From: Bacillus sp. UNC41MFS5
Lineage (GTDB): Bacteria; Bacillota; Bacilli; Bacillales_B; DSM-18226
NCBI RefSeq assembly: GCF_000686805.1
Contig: NZ_JMLP01000005.1
Location: 58,307-122,306 of the forward strand
Direction of reading: 5' to 3'
DNA length: 64,000 nucleotides
In this document: in pieces, positions 1-11,549 of the stretch
Layout: each line of letters begins with the position of its first letter
How positions within the stretch are numbered: position 1 is the first letter of the stretch
Program-made: the position numbers and the translations under genes
Notes under the pieces: generated by a model
Seen by the model: only the letters and a program-made list of their open reading frames with translations
Database searches by the model: none
What the model was told of the DNA's origin: nothing

Positions 1-77
<77 letters not shown>

Positions 78-85
78 TATATTGT

Positions 86-160
86 TCCGCAGTAGCTCAG
101 TGGTAGAGCTATCGGCTGTTAACCGATCGGTCGTAGGTTCGAGTCCTACCTGCGGAGCCA
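86..160 (+). tRNA. tRNA-Asn (GTT)
   Basis: Acceptor arm TCCGCAG (86-92) pairs with CTGCGGA (150-156). The anticodon loop CTGTTAA contains GTT and the T-arm is GGTTCGAGTCC. CCA is encoded at 158-160. It lies 8 bp downstream of tRNA-Ile, so the two are presumably co-transcribed. Confidence 0.96.
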
Positions 161-163
161 AAC

Positions 164-254
164 GGGGAAGTACTCAAGTGGCTGAAGAGGCGCCCCTGCT
201 AAGGGTGTAGGTCGGGTAACCGGCGCGAGGGTTCAAATCCCTCCTTCTCCGCCA
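164..254 (+). tRNA. tRNA-Ser (GCT)
   Basis: A class II tRNA of 91 nt with a long variable arm. Acceptor arm GGGGAAG (164-170) pairs with CTTCTCC (244-250), with one G-T pair. The anticodon loop CTGCTAA carries GCT for AGC/AGT serine codons, and CCA is encoded. It lies 3 bp after tRNA-Asn. Confidence 0.95.
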
Positions 255-262
255 TAACTTAT

Positions 263-334
263 GGCCCCTTGGTCAAGCGGTTAAGACACCTCCCTTTCAC
301 GGAGGTAACACGGGTTCGAGTCCCGTAGGGGTCA
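263..334 (+). tRNA. tRNA-Glu (TTC)
   Basis: A 72-nt tRNA. Acceptor arm GGCCCCT (263-269) pairs with AGGGGTC (327-333), and the anticodon loop CTTTCAC carries TTC. Unlike the three tRNAs before it, no CCA is encoded, so CCA must be added after transcription. It is the last gene of the cluster. Confidence 0.94.
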
Positions 335-337
335 TAG

Positions 338-371
338 AAAACTGATAACAATTTTGTTATCAGTTTTTTTA
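338..371 (+). terminator. Terminator of the tRNA cluster
   Basis: The inverted repeat AAAACTGATAAC / GTTATCAGTTTT with a short AT-rich loop is followed by a T-run. It begins 4 nt after tRNA-Glu and fits an intrinsic terminator for the cluster. Confidence 0.9.
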
Positions 372-888
372 TGCTTACTTTTGCTAAAAGATGATTGTAG
401 CCAATATTAAACTAGGCTGCAAAACATCTATTAATGCACCTTGAATTTTCTACTTCAACTAGAAATTCTCTACTTAATGCCTATTGATTTAGCCCAATAT
501 ACCCATTGGGGTCTGCCAAACCACATACTGATAAACGGATAGCTTTTCACCGAATAGTATTATATTAATATAATATTTTCCGGTCTTACCTTTTTGAAAT
601 TCTGTTGATAACGCTTACATTCCCACCTTTTAGGATTATTTTGAATTATATATAAAATAACATTTTCGGCCTGGTAAATTTTAAAAAACTAAAAAATTTT
701 TATAATATTTTGGCGATTGACGATAGATATATTGAAGAATGACGTCGAAATATGACGAATTATAGTTTCTGGTGGAATACTATATCGATTATTGTCAGAA
801 AAGATAAAAAAGTTTATGAGAAATATTAATTAAATACACTTATAATTGGACTTTGAAATACATATTTTCATTGAGGATGAGGAGAGCC
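372..888. other. AT-rich intergenic region before the glg operon
   Basis: About 500 bp without a convincing gene or RNA. The only element I would mention is AATACACT at 833-840, which resembles the -10 of a sigma-E promoter (CATACANT) and would place a transcript start about 40 nt before the glgB ATG. In B. subtilis the glg operon is sigma-E dependent. No convincing -35 accompanies it, so this is a weak inference. Confidence 0.3.
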
Positions 889-2829
889 ATGACAGTGAAT
901 ACGTTTTTTCCGACTGACTATCAGTTGCATTTATTTCACGAAGGAAATTTTTTTCAAAGTCATCAGCTTTTTGGCGCTCATATCTTTAAGAATTCCGATA
1001 AAATTTATACACGATTTTGCGTATGGGCCCCTAATGCAACGGAAGTTAGGCTTACGGGGGATTTTAATAACTGGGATGGTAAAGGGTATGAATTGCAAAG
1101 GGTTAACGATGAAGGAGTATGGATTCTAATTTTAAACAGGGATCTAACAGGAAATATTTATAAGTATGAAATATTCTCAAAAACAGGTGAGAAGTTGCTT
1201 AAATCAGATCCATTTGCTTTTTATTCTGAATTAAGACCCAATACAGCTTCGATTGTTTACTCGTTAGAAAATTATAAATGGCAGGACAATCAATGGATGA
1301 CTCGAAGAGGAAAAAAGACCCTTCTTTCAGAGCCGGCCGTGATTTATGAAGTGCATCTAGGGTCTTGGAAAAAGAAAGAAAATGGGGAGTACCTAACTTA
1401 TTTAGAACTGGCAGCAGAACTTATTCCATATGTATTGGAACATGGTTTTACCCATATTGAGATTTTACCGCTTGTTGAGCACCCGTTGGACGCCTCGTGG
1501 GGCTATCAAGGAATTGGTTACTTTTCGGTAACATCCAGGTATGGGACGCCGGATGAATTTAGAGAATTTGTTGATCAAATGCATCAACATGGTATAGGAG
1601 TCATTCTTGATTGGGTTCCTGGTCATTTTTGCAAGGATGCGCATGGACTTTACCGTTTCGATGGGACGCATATTTATTCCTATTCCACCGAAAGTGATCG
1701 AGAAAATGCTGTATGGGGAACAGCAAACTTTGACCTTGGAAAAGGTGAGGTACAAAGTTTCCTTATCTCCAATGCCCTATTTTGGATTGATTATTTCCAT
1801 ATTGATGGTTTTCGTATGGATGCAGTAGCAAATATCATATACTGGCCAAACGCCACTAATGAAAGACGAGAAAATCCATTTGGCATAAACTTCTTGAAAA
1901 AATTAAATACTCAAGTCCATGAGCATGATCCACATTTTGTAATGATTGGGGAGGACTCAACCGAATACCCAAATGTTACAACCTCAGTTAGTTACGGTGG
2001 TCTTGGGTTTGATTATAAATGGAATATGGGCTGGATGAATGACATGTTGGAATATATGGAAACACCGCCGTTTTTTCGGTCACATGATCATTCCAAAGTA
2101 ACGTTTTCGTTTTTATATGCTTTTGTAGAAAACTTTATGCTTCCGTTTTCACACGATGAAGTGGTTCATGGGAAAAAGTCATTATTAGATAAGATGCCAG
2201 GAAATTATTGGGAAAAATTTGCGCAACTAAGGCTTTTGTTAGGTTATATGTTTGCTCATCCAGGAAAAAAACTTCTGTTTATGGGCTTTGAATTAGGACA
2301 GTTTGCTGAATGGAAAGATAAAGAGCAGCTAGACTGGAACTTATTGGACTATGAAATGCACCAAAAATTAAATGCTTATGTTAAGTTCCTAACGAAAGTT
2401 TATAAACGATCTAAGGCTCTCTATGAACTTGATTATTTACAAGACGGATTCCAATGGATAGATGCAGATAACAGTGAACAATCTATTTTTTCATTTATAA
2501 GAAAAGGGAAAAAGGAAGATGAAAATTTAGTAGTTATTTGTAATTTTACAGGCGTTAGTTATCCTGTCTATACAATAGGTGTTCCTAAAAGTGGTGAATA
2601 CCGCGAAATTTTCAATAGTGATCATGAAGAATACGGCGGGGCTGGATTGGTTAATAAAAAAACAATTATAGCTGCTGAAGAGCCATACCATGGTCAGCCG
2701 CATTCAATTAATATAGCAATTCCTGCGTTTGGATTTCAAATCATCAGACCGGTTAAAAAGCGAAAGGAGCGAAAAGGAAATGGCAAAGAAAAAGTGCGTA
2801 GCCATGTTATTAGCAGGAGGAAAGGGTAG
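889..2829 (+). CDS. glgB: 1,4-alpha-glucan branching enzyme
   Basis: Makes alpha-1,6 branches in glycogen by cutting and re-attaching alpha-1,4 chains. The 646-residue protein has an N-terminal CBM48 domain ([21 protein letters not shown]), a GH13 barrel with the nucleophile Asp in DGFRMDA (about residue 311), the acid/base Glu in MIGEDSTE (about 355) and FSHDEVVHG, then a C-terminal beta domain. An in-frame TTG at 853 also exists. ATG 889 is preferred because AGGAG lies just upstream and the N-terminus then matches the family. It is the first gene of glgBCDAP, and its 3' end overlaps glgC by 50 bp, suggesting translational coupling. The tail is Lys/Arg-rich and is probably not functional. 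Confidence 0.97.
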   Translation: MTVNTFFPTDYQLHLFHEGNFFQSHQLFGAHIFKNSDKIYTRFCVWAPNATEVRLTGDFNNWDGKGYELQRVNDEGVWILILNRDLTGNIYKYEIFSKTGEKLLKSDPFAFYSELRPNTASIVYSLENYKWQDNQWMTRRGKKTLLSEPAVIYEVHLGSWKKKENGEYLTYLELAAELIPYVLEHGFTHIEILPLVEHPLDASWGYQGIGYFSVTSRYGTPDEFREFVDQMHQHGIGVILDWVPGHFCKDAHGLYRFDGTHIYSYSTESDRENAVWGTANFDLGKGEVQSFLISNALFWIDYFHIDGFRMDAVANIIYWPNATNERRENPFGINFLKKLNTQVHEHDPHFVMIGEDSTEYPNVTTSVSYGGLGFDYKWNMGWMNDMLEYMETPPFFRSHDHSKVTFSFLYAFVENFMLPFSHDEVVHGKKSLLDKMPGNYWEKFAQLRLLLGYMFAHPGKKLLFMGFELGQFAEWKDKEQLDWNLLDYEMHQKLNAYVKFLTKVYKRSKALYELDYLQDGFQWIDADNSEQSIFSFIRKGKKEDENLVVICNFTGVSYPVYTIGVPKSGEYREIFNSDHEEYGGAGLVNKKTIIAAEEPYHGQPHSINIAIPAFGFQIIRPVKKRKERKGNGKEKVRSHVISRRKG

Positions 2830-3925
2830 TAGGCTTAATTCACTGACAAAGGATCTGGCGAAACCTGCTGTTCCTTTTGGAGGGAAATATCGTATTATTG
2901 ATTTCCCATTAAGCAATTGTGCTAATTCTAACATTGATACAGTAGGGGTTTTAACACAATACCAACCATTATTATTAAATTCCTATATTGGGATTGGCAG
3001 TGCTTGGGATCTTGATCGAAAGGATGGCGGGGTAACTGTTTTACCACCCTATGCTGAATCATCAGAAGTAAAATGGTATACGGGGACGGCCAGTGCCATT
3101 TATCAAAATCTTAATTACCTCAAACAATACCAGCCTGAATATGTTCTCATTTTATCAGGTGACCATATTTACAAAATGAACTATGAGAGTATGCTGGAGT
3201 ACCATATTGAAAAAAGAGCAGATGTAACAATTTCCTTAATAGAAGTTCCATGGAACGAAGCCAGCCGGTTTGGAATCATGGATACGGATGAGGATTTAAG
3301 AATTGTCGATTTTGATGAAAAGCCAGACAATCCGAAGAATAATCTTGCATCAATGGGCATTTATATTTTTAGCTGGAATATACTTAAAGAATATTTAGAA
3401 ATGGACGAACGAAATCCTGATTCAAGTCATGACTTTGGTAAAGATGTAATCCCAATGCTTTTAGAGGAAAATAAGAAATTATTTGCCTATCCGTTTAAAG
3501 GATATTGGAAAGATGTCGGTACAGTTAGAAGCCTTTGGGAAGCTAACATGGATTTGTTAAGTGAAGATTGTGATTTAGATTTATTTGATCACGGTTGGAG
3601 GATTTATTCTGTCAATCCAAACCAGCCGCCTCAATATATTTCTTCAGATGCAATTGTAAAAGAGTCACTTATTAATGAAGGGTGTACGATTGAAGGGGAA
3701 GTTGACAAATCTGTTCTCTTTCAAGGTGTGACGGTCGGAAAAGGAACGATTATTAAAGAGTCTGTCATCATGCCTGATGCGATCATTGGCAGTAATTGTT
3801 TGATTGAGAAAGCAATTGTTCAAGAAGATGTAAAAGTTCCAGATGGGACCGTTATTCGCTCGTTTGATGATGAGATTATTTTAGTTACTAATGAAATGTT
3901 AAGCGGGCTTTATCCTGCTTTTTAA
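2780..3925 (+). CDS. glgC: Glucose-1-phosphate adenylyltransferase, catalytic subunit
   Basis: Forms ADP-glucose from ATP and glucose-1-phosphate, the committed step of glycogen synthesis. The 381-residue protein carries the nucleotidyltransferase signature [10 protein letters not shown] near the N-terminus, GDHIYKM, the sugar-binding FDEKP region and a C-terminal left-handed beta-helix of hexapeptide repeats. The start is ATG 2780 with AGGAG at 2765-2769, inside the end of glgB; an upstream in-frame ATG at 2729 has no ribosome binding site. It acts as a heterotetramer with GlgD in Bacillus and Geobacillus. Confidence 0.97.
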   Translation: MAKKKCVAMLLAGGKGSRLNSLTKDLAKPAVPFGGKYRIIDFPLSNCANSNIDTVGVLTQYQPLLLNSYIGIGSAWDLDRKDGGVTVLPPYAESSEVKWYTGTASAIYQNLNYLKQYQPEYVLILSGDHIYKMNYESMLEYHIEKRADVTISLIEVPWNEASRFGIMDTDEDLRIVDFDEKPDNPKNNLASMGIYIFSWNILKEYLEMDERNPDSSHDFGKDVIPMLLEENKKLFAYPFKGYWKDVGTVRSLWEANMDLLSEDCDLDLFDHGWRIYSVNPNQPPQYISSDAIVKESLINEGCTIEGEVDKSVLFQGVTVGKGTIIKESVIMPDAIIGSNCLIEKAIVQEDVKVPDGTVIRSFDDEIILVTNEMLSGLYPAF

Positions 3926-3948
3926 TAAAAATCCAGGAGGGACTTTGA

Positions 3949-4980
3949 TTGAAAAGAAAGCTATTAGGTGTAATTGACGCCACAACATATCATGACGATT
4001 TAGAGGATTTATTAACGCATCGCTCACTCGCTGCCCTGCCATTTGCGGGACGTTACCGGATTATTGATTTTGTGTTATCGAATATGGTGAATTCAGGTAT
4101 TCGTAGTGTGGCAATTTTTCCAAAAATGCAGTACCGTTCGCTTATGGATCATTTGGGTTCCGGTAAGAATTGGGATTTAAACAGAAAACGGGATGGTCTT
4201 TTCTTTTTCCCTTCTCCTATCGTTGATTTTGATGGAAATAAAATCGGCTCGTTTGAAAATTTTGCAGCGAATTTAGACTTCTTTTATCGCAGCACGCAAG
4301 AGTATGCCATCATTTCTAATTGTTATACCGTGTCCAACATGAACTTTAGACCGATCCTAGATTGGCATAGTCGTTCTGGCTGTGACATCACCGAAATCCA
4401 TCACAAAGATGGCGGTTCAATGGAGATGTACTTAATTAAAACATCCCTGCTAATTAAGTTAATTGAAACACGGAATGAAACAGGGTATACATGTATGAAG
4501 GATGTGGTAAATGACCTTCAGACCCTTAACTCTGTTTGTCACTATGAATATGACGGTTATGCCGTGATGATAGATTCAATCGAAAACTATTTTTCTACTA
4601 GCATGAATTTATTACAGTCTGAGGTTTGGCAACAGCTATTTCCAAAAGATCAGCCAATCTTTACTAAAGTTAAGGATGAACCACCAACGAAGCATGTAAA
4701 GGGGTCTGAAGTAAAAAATTCAATGATTGCCAATGGCTGTGTAATCAACGGTTCGGTAGAAAATAGTATTATTTCTCGAGGAGTAAAGATTGGCAAAGGT
4801 GCAGTTATTAAGAACTGTATCATCATGCAAAAGTGCCAAATTGAAGAGAACTGTTATCTTGATTCCGTAATTTTAGACAAAGACGTTAAAGTGGAGGCTG
4901 GAACGCATTTGTCTGGCACAGCACAATCACCATTTGTAATTCGTAAAGGGACCAAACAAGGAGCGATGATGAACTCGTGA
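3949..4980 (+). CDS. glgD: Glucose-1-phosphate adenylyltransferase, GlgD subunit
   Basis: A GlgC paralogue of 343 residues that modulates ADP-glucose synthesis in partnership with GlgC. It keeps the fold markers ([12 protein letters not shown] and C-terminal hexapeptide repeats). The region matching the G-rich catalytic loop of GlgC reads [11 protein letters not shown] instead, so the subunit should be catalytically weak or inactive. Translation starts at TTG 3949 behind AGGAGGGA, 23 bp after glgC. Its TGA overlaps the GTG of glgA. Confidence 0.95.
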   Translation: MKRKLLGVIDATTYHDDLEDLLTHRSLAALPFAGRYRIIDFVLSNMVNSGIRSVAIFPKMQYRSLMDHLGSGKNWDLNRKRDGLFFFPSPIVDFDGNKIGSFENFAANLDFFYRSTQEYAIISNCYTVSNMNFRPILDWHSRSGCDITEIHHKDGGSMEMYLIKTSLLIKLIETRNETGYTCMKDVVNDLQTLNSVCHYEYDGYAVMIDSIENYFSTSMNLLQSEVWQQLFPKDQPIFTKVKDEPPTKHVKGSEVKNSMIANGCVINGSVENSIISRGVKIGKGAVIKNCIIMQKCQIEENCYLDSVILDKDVKVEAGTHLSGTAQSPFVIRKGTKQGAMMNS

Positions 4981-6428
4981 AAGTATTATTTGCAGTTTCG
5001 GAATGTGGACCATTTGCAAAATCGGGAGGATTGGCCGATGTTGCAGGTTCCCTTCCAAAAGAATTAAAAAGTTTGGGAACCGATGTTAGAGTCATTCTAC
5101 CAAAATACGGAACCATTGCAGATGAATTTAAGAGTGAAATGAAAAAGGTGAAAGAGTTCACTGTTTCTGTAGGCTGGAGAAATCAATTTTGTGGGATAGA
5201 GGAACTTACCTATCAAGGAGTAACCTTCTATTTTATCGATAATGAGTATTATTTCAAACGAGAAGGTTTATATGGATATTTTGATGATGGGGAAAGATTT
5301 GCTTATTTTAATCGAGCAGTATTAGAAACAATCGCGGAGCTTAATTTTATTCCTGATGTGCTGCATTGCCATGATTGGCATACGGCAATGATTCCTTTCC
5401 TTTTACGGACAGAATATAATAAACGAAAGGGATACGGTCACATACGAACGGTGTTTACCATTCATAACCTACAATTCCAAGGGGTATTTCCGAAAGAAGT
5501 ATTAGGAGATTTGTTAGGAATGGATTATAATTCCTTTCATTCCGGTCACTTAGAGTTTTTCGGAAATATTAATTATATGAAGGGTGCACTTGTCGCGGCG
5601 GACAAAATTACGACGGTAAGCCCAACCTATAAAGAGGAAATTCAAACTCCCGCCTATGGTGAAAAATTAGATGGTTTATTAAGAGCAAGAAAAGAGGACT
5701 TGATTGGAATTCTAAACGGGATTGATGAAGATTTCTATAATCCTGCAAAAGATCCATTAATTTATCAAACGTATACGGTTAAACATCATCAGAAAAAGGC
5801 AGTAAATAAAAGTGAGATTCAAAATCACTTTGGATTGCCACAGTCGTCACGTACACCTTTATTAGTGATGATTACAAGACTCACAAAACAAAAAGGCCTT
5901 GATTTAGTTAAGTGTGTCCTTCGTGAAATTTTGCAGGAGGACGTCCAGGTAATTATCTTGGGTACAGGGGATTATGAATACGAAGAACATTTAAGACAGG
6001 CCGCACGGATCTATCCTGAAAAATTAAAAGTTCATACAGGATTTAATGAAGGGCTTGCACATAAACTTTATGCAGCAGCGGATTTGTTTTTAATGCCTTC
6101 CCAATTCGAACCTTGCGGACTTGGACAATTAATCGCAATGAAATATGGTGCTATCCCGATTGTTAGGGAAACAGGCGGTTTAAATGATACAATAAATTCT
6201 TGGAATGAATTTACAGGAAAAGGAAACGGATTTTCCTTCTCAAATTTTAATGCCCACGATATGCTCTATACGATTAAACGAGCACTAAGAGTGTACCATG
6301 ATTCAAATTCGTGGAACTCCATTGTAAAACAAGCAATGGAAATGGATTATAGCTGGGCACAGTCAGCGTATAGCTATAATCAATTATATGCAGAGATCGT
6401 TGCAAGGAGTGAAACACATGTTTTCTAA
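4977..6428 (+). CDS. glgA: Glycogen synthase (ADP-glucose)
   Basis: A GT5 glycosyltransferase that elongates alpha-1,4-glucan from ADP-glucose. The 483 residues show the ADP-glucose-binding motif KSGGLADV at residues 15-22 and the C-terminal GT-B motif [12 protein letters not shown] with TGGLNDT. The start is GTG 4977, overlapping the glgD stop (GTGA). AAGGAG lies about 13 nt upstream, so coupling to glgD probably helps initiation. It overlaps glgP by 11 bp. Confidence 0.97.
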   Translation: MKVLFAVSECGPFAKSGGLADVAGSLPKELKSLGTDVRVILPKYGTIADEFKSEMKKVKEFTVSVGWRNQFCGIEELTYQGVTFYFIDNEYYFKREGLYGYFDDGERFAYFNRAVLETIAELNFIPDVLHCHDWHTAMIPFLLRTEYNKRKGYGHIRTVFTIHNLQFQGVFPKEVLGDLLGMDYNSFHSGHLEFFGNINYMKGALVAADKITTVSPTYKEEIQTPAYGEKLDGLLRARKEDLIGILNGIDEDFYNPAKDPLIYQTYTVKHHQKKAVNKSEIQNHFGLPQSSRTPLLVMITRLTKQKGLDLVKCVLREILQEDVQVIILGTGDYEYEEHLRQAARIYPEKLKVHTGFNEGLAHKLYAAADLFLMPSQFEPCGLGQLIAMKYGAIPIVRETGGLNDTINSWNEFTGKGNGFSFSNFNAHDMLYTIKRALRVYHDSNSWNSIVKQAMEMDYSWAQSAYSYNQLYAEIVARSETHVF

Positions 6429-8814
6429 TACGGTCGAGTTTAAAGAAACCTTTCTAAAAAGGATTGAGATGGTATGTGGGAAGAGTTTCTCAGAAAGCTC
6501 AGCCAGAGACCAATATCAAACCCTTGGTACGATGATTAGTGAATTTGTTAGTGGTGATTGGATAACTACAAACGAAAAACATCTAGCTGCAAAGGGAAAG
6601 CAGGTTTATTATCTCTCCATTGAATATTTATTGGGGAAATTACTTAGACAAAATCTAATCAACCTCGGTGTGGAAGAAACGGTTCAAGTTGGATTGATGG
6701 AATTAGGTATAGATTTAGGTGAGTTAGAGGAAATTGAGGCTGATGCAGGCTTAGGAAATGGCGGCTTAGGAAGATTAGCCGCCTGTTTTCTAGATTCATT
6801 AGCATCACTAAGTCTACCTGGCCATGGTCATGGTATTCGTTACAAACATGGTTTATTTGAACAAAAGATTGTTGATGGGTATCAGGTTGAATTGCCAGAA
6901 CAATGGCTCAAGAATGGGAATGTATGGGAAATACGCAAAACCGATAGTTCTATTAAAATTCCCTTTTGGGGGAAGGTAGAGGCGAAGATGGAAAACGGCC
7001 GTCTTGTTTTTCATCATCTAAATGCAGAAACGGTTACAGCAGTGCCTCACGATATGCCTGTCATTGGGTATCAGTCAAAAACGATTAATACATTAAGACT
7101 CTGGAATGCCGAACCATCCCAATTTCCCTTACATAAGGATATCTTAAAATATAAGCGGGAAACGGAAATGATATCGGAGTTTTTATATCCTGATGATACC
7201 CATGATGAAGGAAAGATTTTACGATTGAAACAGCAATACTTTTTAGTATCTGCCAGTATCCAATCTATTTTAAAGGCTTATCGGAAGCAACACAGCAGCC
7301 TGAAACAACTTCATGAACATATCTGTATTCATATCAATGATACGCATCCTGTACTTGCCATTCCAGAACTAATGAGAATTCTGCTTGATGAAGAAGGATA
7401 TGATTGGGAACAGGCATGGCATATTACCAAACAAACAATTTCCTACACGAATCATACGACCTTGTCTGAGGCTTTAGAGAAGTGGCCGATACATATTTTC
7501 CAACCGTTGCTTCCAAGGATTTATATGATTGTAGAAGAAATCAATGAGAGGTTTTGCCAAGAGTTATGGGAACAAACTCCAGGGGACTGGGATCGGATTA
7601 AGGGACTTGCCATTATTGCAGACAATTATGTTAAAATGGCTCATTTAGCCATTGTCGGAAGTTTTAGTGTTAATGGTGTGGCACAACTCCATACCGAAAT
7701 TTTAAAGAAACGTGAGATGAATCAATTTTATCAACTGTTTCCTGAGAAATTTAACAATAAAACAAACGGAATTGCCTATCGGCGCTGGCTGTTAAAAGCA
7801 AATCCAAGATTATCTTCATTCATTACAGAAACAATCGGTTCCGATTGGACCTATCAAGCGACAGAACTTTCCCAACTGCTTAATTATCAAAATGATTCTT
7901 CGTTTTTGGAACAACTCTTAAAAATAAAAAATGAAAACAAACAAACACTTGCGAAAGTTATTCTCGAAAAGACGGGAACTGCGGTGGATACTGGTGCTAT
8001 TTTTGATGTACAAGTAAAGCGTCTGCATGCGTATAAGCGGCAACTTTTAAATGTTTTACATATTATGCATCTTTATAACCGACTCAAAGAAGATTCAAGC
8101 TACCCTGTTGTTCCTAGAGTATTTATTTTTGGTGCCAAAGCATCGCCAGGCTACTATTATGCAAAGAAAATTATCAAATTAATAAACTCTGTTGCGGAAA
8201 AGGTCAACAATGATCCTGTAATTGGCGATAAAATGAAGGTGATTTTTCTCGAAAATTATCGAGTGTCGTTGGCGGAAAAAATCTTCCCTGCTGCAGATGT
8301 AAGTGAACAAATTTCTACTGCAAGCAAGGAAGCCTCTGGAACAGGAAATATGAAATTTATGATAAATGGAGCATTAACGGTAGGAACTTTAGATGGTGCA
8401 AATATTGAAATTCGTGAATTAGTCGGTGACGATAATATCTTCACATTTGGCTTGACAGCCGATGAAGTTCTCCACTACTATCAGTACGGTGGTTATCAAT
8501 CGGATGAATATTACCACCATGATTATCGGATCCGCCAAGCAGTAGATCAACTTGTTAATGGATTTTTCCCTGGGGTCTATAACGAATTTGAACCAATATT
8601 CGATTCGCTCCTTCAGGAAAATGATCAATATTTTGTCTTAAAGGATTTTGCATCCTATGCGGACAAACAACGTTTAATTGGTGAAACATTTACTGATCGA
8701 TTACGTTGGCAGCAAATGAGCTTAAGAAATATCGCCCAAGCTGGTTACTTTTCAAGCGACCGCACCATTAAGGAATACGCTGATGATATATGGGGTATTA
8801 AGCCTCTGCATTAA
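6418..8814 (+). CDS. glgP: Glycogen/maltodextrin phosphorylase
   Basis: A GT35 phosphorylase that releases glucose-1-phosphate from the ends of glycogen chains. The 798-residue protein has the conserved [11 protein letters not shown] and the PLP-lysine region [11 protein letters not shown] with LDGANIE. ATG 6418 is chosen because AAGGAGTG sits 8 nt upstream; an in-frame ATG at 6388 lacks a site. It is the last gene of the operon and is followed by a terminator shared with convergent menA. Synthesis and breakdown genes thus share one transcript. Confidence 0.97.
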   Translation: MFSNTVEFKETFLKRIEMVCGKSFSESSARDQYQTLGTMISEFVSGDWITTNEKHLAAKGKQVYYLSIEYLLGKLLRQNLINLGVEETVQVGLMELGIDLGELEEIEADAGLGNGGLGRLAACFLDSLASLSLPGHGHGIRYKHGLFEQKIVDGYQVELPEQWLKNGNVWEIRKTDSSIKIPFWGKVEAKMENGRLVFHHLNAETVTAVPHDMPVIGYQSKTINTLRLWNAEPSQFPLHKDILKYKRETEMISEFLYPDDTHDEGKILRLKQQYFLVSASIQSILKAYRKQHSSLKQLHEHICIHINDTHPVLAIPELMRILLDEEGYDWEQAWHITKQTISYTNHTTLSEALEKWPIHIFQPLLPRIYMIVEEINERFCQELWEQTPGDWDRIKGLAIIADNYVKMAHLAIVGSFSVNGVAQLHTEILKKREMNQFYQLFPEKFNNKTNGIAYRRWLLKANPRLSSFITETIGSDWTYQATELSQLLNYQNDSSFLEQLLKIKNENKQTLAKVILEKTGTAVDTGAIFDVQVKRLHAYKRQLLNVLHIMHLYNRLKEDSSYPVVPRVFIFGAKASPGYYYAKKIIKLINSVAEKVNNDPVIGDKMKVIFLENYRVSLAEKIFPAADVSEQISTASKEASGTGNMKFMINGALTVGTLDGANIEIRELVGDDNIFTFGLTADEVLHYYQYGGYQSDEYYHHDYRIRQAVDQLVNGFFPGVYNEFEPIFDSLLQENDQYFVLKDFASYADKQRLIGETFTDRLRWQQMSLRNIAQAGYFSSDRTIKEYADDIWGIKPLH

Positions 8815-8847
8815 AAAAAGCTTCTGCCATCGCAGAAGCCTTTTTTT
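8815..8847. terminator. Bidirectional terminator between glgP and menA
   Basis: GGCTTCTGC and its complement form a stem flanked by an A-run on the left and a T-run on the right, so it works on both strands. The T-run overlaps the menA stop codon. Confidence 0.92.
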
Positions 8848-9781
8848 ATAGATAGTGCCCAATAAATATTCCAATCGCTAATAAAAATCCAAATATGGTA
8901 TTTGTTTGTGCGGTTGCTTTCATAGCTGGAGCCATTTTAATTGGAATCGTATTTTCAATAAAGCCTTTAGTTGCTTTAATAGCTTTTGGAGCACTAAGGA
9001 TCACAAGTGCTGTCCAAATTGGCAAAACACCTATAATAATGAGTCCCAAGACCCAAAGAAAGGAAAAAGTGAACATCCCTGTTAATAAGTAAATTGCACG
9101 TTTCTTCCCTAAAAGAATGGCCACTGTTTTACGCCCGTTTTCTTTGTCGCCATCCAGGTCACGGATGTTATTTGATAACATAATCATCCCAACCAATATC
9201 ATACTTGGAACTGAGACGAGAATGCTCGTGGTACTGACTGTTCCCGTTTGAATAAAGAAGGAGATTAGAATAATCAGCATCCCCATAAAGAAACCTGAAA
9301 GAATTTCACCAAATGGTGTATAAGCGATGGGGAAAGGGCCTCCAGTATAAAAATAACCCACAGCCATACAAATTAGCCCCACCACCGCTAACCACCAGCT
9401 GCTATTGGCGCAAATATAGATTCCTAAAAATAGGGCAATCCCATAAAAGACAAATGCAAGGTTTAGGACTGTTTTTGGTTTGATTCCGTCACGAACAATG
9501 GTGCCGCCAATCCCAACGGATTGAGCCGTATCCAGCCCGCGTTTGAAATCGAAATATTCATTAAACATATTGGTTGCAGCTTGAATCAATAAACTTGCAA
9601 TAAGCATGGCAAAGAATAGCCCAAAATGAATGTTCCCATGTTTAAGGGATAGGGCTGTACCAAGCAGAACTGGTACGAATGCAGCAGTTAATGTATGGGG
9701 ACGGGTCATTTGCCACCATACTTGAAAGCCACGGTTTGATTCAACTACAGGTTCAGAACTCTTCTGTATTGTTGGTTGCAT
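8846..9781 (-). CDS. menA: 1,4-dihydroxy-2-naphthoate polyprenyltransferase
   Basis: An integral membrane UbiA-family prenyltransferase that attaches the polyprenyl chain to DHNA, giving demethylmenaquinone. The 311 residues contain the two Asp-rich Mg-diphosphate motifs of the family: NEYFDFKRGLDT (about residue 75) and NNIRDLDGDKENGR (about 205). Eight or nine hydrophobic helices are visible. It is divergent from the menF-D-H-B-E-C set, so the pathway is completed from this side of the intergenic region. The ATG start at 9781 follows AGGGAGAGAAG. Confidence 0.96.
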   Translation of the reverse strand: MQPTIQKSSEPVVESNRGFQVWWQMTRPHTLTAAFVPVLLGTALSLKHGNIHFGLFFAMLIASLLIQAATNMFNEYFDFKRGLDTAQSVGIGGTIVRDGIKPKTVLNLAFVFYGIALFLGIYICANSSWWLAVVGLICMAVGYFYTGGPFPIAYTPFGEILSGFFMGMLIILISFFIQTGTVSTTSILVSVPSMILVGMIMLSNNIRDLDGDKENGRKTVAILLGKKRAIYLLTGMFTFSFLWVLGLIIIGVLPIWTALVILSAPKAIKATKGFIENTIPIKMAPAMKATAQTNTIFGFLLAIGIFIGHYL

Positions 9782-10144
9782 ATTCTTCTCTCCCTTTTTT
9801 TGTTTCTTTCTCTATATAAAAGGTTAGGTTCAATGTATAAATGGGCCTTGCCCAAAACTAAGTGTATGTAATTCAAGGATTAGTGTCAATTAATTTTTCC
9901 TATCAAATTTAGAAGATTATACCTGTTTGATTATTATTGGATGGTTGGTGGGAAAATGATAAAAATGAAAAAATCAATGAGAGAGCTGATTTTATCAATT
10001 AGGTGAAATCTTAAGATATAATAGGAATGTAGCAGGTTTGTTAGTGACAAGTATTACTGACTTCTTTACAATGAAAGTAGTATGCTAAAATTTGCTTTAA
10101 TATGAATGGATAACAGTCATTTCGGCTGTTTTGGAGGGATTTGT
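9782..10144. other. Intergenic region between divergent menA and menF
   Basis: About 360 bp with the menF promoter at its right end. I see no operator that I can name. AACAG and CTGTT (about 10111-10130) can form a small hairpin just before the menF ribosome binding site. A 16-codon reading frame at 9957 is not convincing as a gene. Confidence 0.5.
10065..10091 (+). promoter_or_regulatory. Candidate sigma-A promoter of menF
   Basis: TTTACA (10065-10070) and TAAAAT (10086-10091) are spaced by 15 bp, and the -10 is extended by TGC directly before it. The spacing is short, but the extended -10 compensates. The predicted start would be about 45 nt before the menF TTG. Confidence 0.5.
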
Positions 10145-11548
10145 TTGATTACCATTCAAGAATTGGAAATAATGGAACGAGGTCTTTTGGCACTCAAACG
10201 CGCAAAAGAACTAGGCCGGCCCATTTTAATTAGTGAAGTTCATAAAATGGACACGATAAACCCACTATCATTTTTTAATATAGGAAAAGAACAATTTCGC
10301 GGTGAACGATTCTTTTGGAAGGACCCAGCAGATGAAACTGTACTTATTGGACTCGGGATTTCTAAACAGATTCAGTCGGATCAGACTTCTGACCGCTTTT
10401 TTCATGTTGAAAAAGAATGGGAGAAATTTTTAAGGGACTGCCTTATTTTCAATCCATATACTGAAATGGGGGTAGGGCCAGTCATGTTCGGCGGCTTTTC
10501 GTTTGACCCCTACAAAGAAAAAACTGACCTTTGGTCGAAGTACGCCAATTCTTTGTTCCATCTGCCGAAATATTTATTGAGTATCATTGATGGTCAAACG
10601 TTCTTAACAACAAATACGGTTTGTACTCCTCACGAAGATCCTTACTTATTTAAAAAAGTAAGCGAAGAGAGAAATGAAATATTAAATGCTCTCCATCAAA
10701 ATGACCGCAAAAAGTTGGCTGCTGCACTTCTAGAAATGAAAGAGATTGGACCTGAGATGTGGAAGAAAACGGTTGATGGAGTTGTGAAGGAATTAACAGA
10801 TGGTCCCCTAAAAAAGGTTGTGCTTGCTCGTGAATTGAGACTTGTGTTTGACGATCAAGTTATGGCAGAGGATGTCCTAAATAATTTGTATATGCAGCAG
10901 CATGAAAGCTTTATTTTTGCGTTTGAATCAAATGGTGATTGTTTTATTGGCGCATCGCCTGAAAGACTGGTGAAAAAGCAAGGAAATGAAGTGTATTCAA
11001 CGTGTCTTGCTGGCTCAATCTCACGAGGCAAAACAGAAGAGGAAGACCTAAAACTGGGTCAGATGTTATTAAATGACCAAAAAAACCTGAAAGAGCATGG
11101 TTTTGTTGTGGAAATGATAAAGGAAGCTCTGGAGGAATCATGCGAAGAAATTATTCTGCCTGAAAAGCCACAGTTAATGAAGATAAGAGATATTCAGCAT
11201 CTCTATACCCCTGTGGTCGGAAAATGCCATAAGGATGCTTCATTAATGTTATTGGTGGAAAGACTGCATCCCACACCCGCACTGGGTGGACTTCCGAAGG
11301 AGGAAGCAGTTGTTAAGATTAGAGAAGTAGAAGAACTGGATCGTGGTTTCTACGCTGCTCCATTAGGCTGGATGGATTACAGAAAAAATGGTGAATTTGC
11401 TGTTTCCATTCGCTCTGGACTCATTCAGGGGGAAGAAGTTTCGTTGTTTGCAGGATGCGGAGTGGTGACAGATTCTGACTCAGAAAGTGAATATTTGGAG
11501 ACGAGTTTGAAATTTAAACCTATGCTCCGAGCCCTTGGAGGAAATTGA
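10145..11548 (+). CDS. menF: Isochorismate synthase (menaquinone-specific)
   Basis: Converts chorismate to isochorismate, the entry step of menaquinone synthesis. The 467-residue protein has the chorismate-binding domain in its C-terminal half: KVVLARE, GASPERLVK, the catalytic LHPTPALGG and the Mg-binding AGCGVV. The start is TTG 10145 behind TTGGAGGG at 10131-10138; the upstream ATG at 10106 would precede that site. It is followed by menD with a 2-bp gap, and AGGAGG for menD lies in the menF end. Confidence 0.95.
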   Translation: MITIQELEIMERGLLALKRAKELGRPILISEVHKMDTINPLSFFNIGKEQFRGERFFWKDPADETVLIGLGISKQIQSDQTSDRFFHVEKEWEKFLRDCLIFNPYTEMGVGPVMFGGFSFDPYKEKTDLWSKYANSLFHLPKYLLSIIDGQTFLTTNTVCTPHEDPYLFKKVSEERNEILNALHQNDRKKLAAALLEMKEIGPEMWKKTVDGVVKELTDGPLKKVVLARELRLVFDDQVMAEDVLNNLYMQQHESFIFAFESNGDCFIGASPERLVKKQGNEVYSTCLAGSISRGKTEEEDLKLGQMLLNDQKNLKEHGFVVEMIKEALEESCEEIILPEKPQLMKIRDIQHLYTPVVGKCHKDASLMLLVERLHPTPALGGLPKEEAVVKIREVEELDRGFYAAPLGWMDYRKNGEFAVSIRSGLIQGEEVSLFAGCGVVTDSDSESEYLETSLKFKPMLRALGGN

Positions 11549-11549
11549 T

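Noticed and set aside
9957..10007. A 16-codon frame (MIKMKKSMRELILSIR) with GGTGGG upstream, between menA and menF
   Set aside because: Too short, no terminator, and the menF promoter lies just downstream. It faintly resembles the start of Fur-regulated basic peptides, but I see no Fur box. Not supported as a gene.
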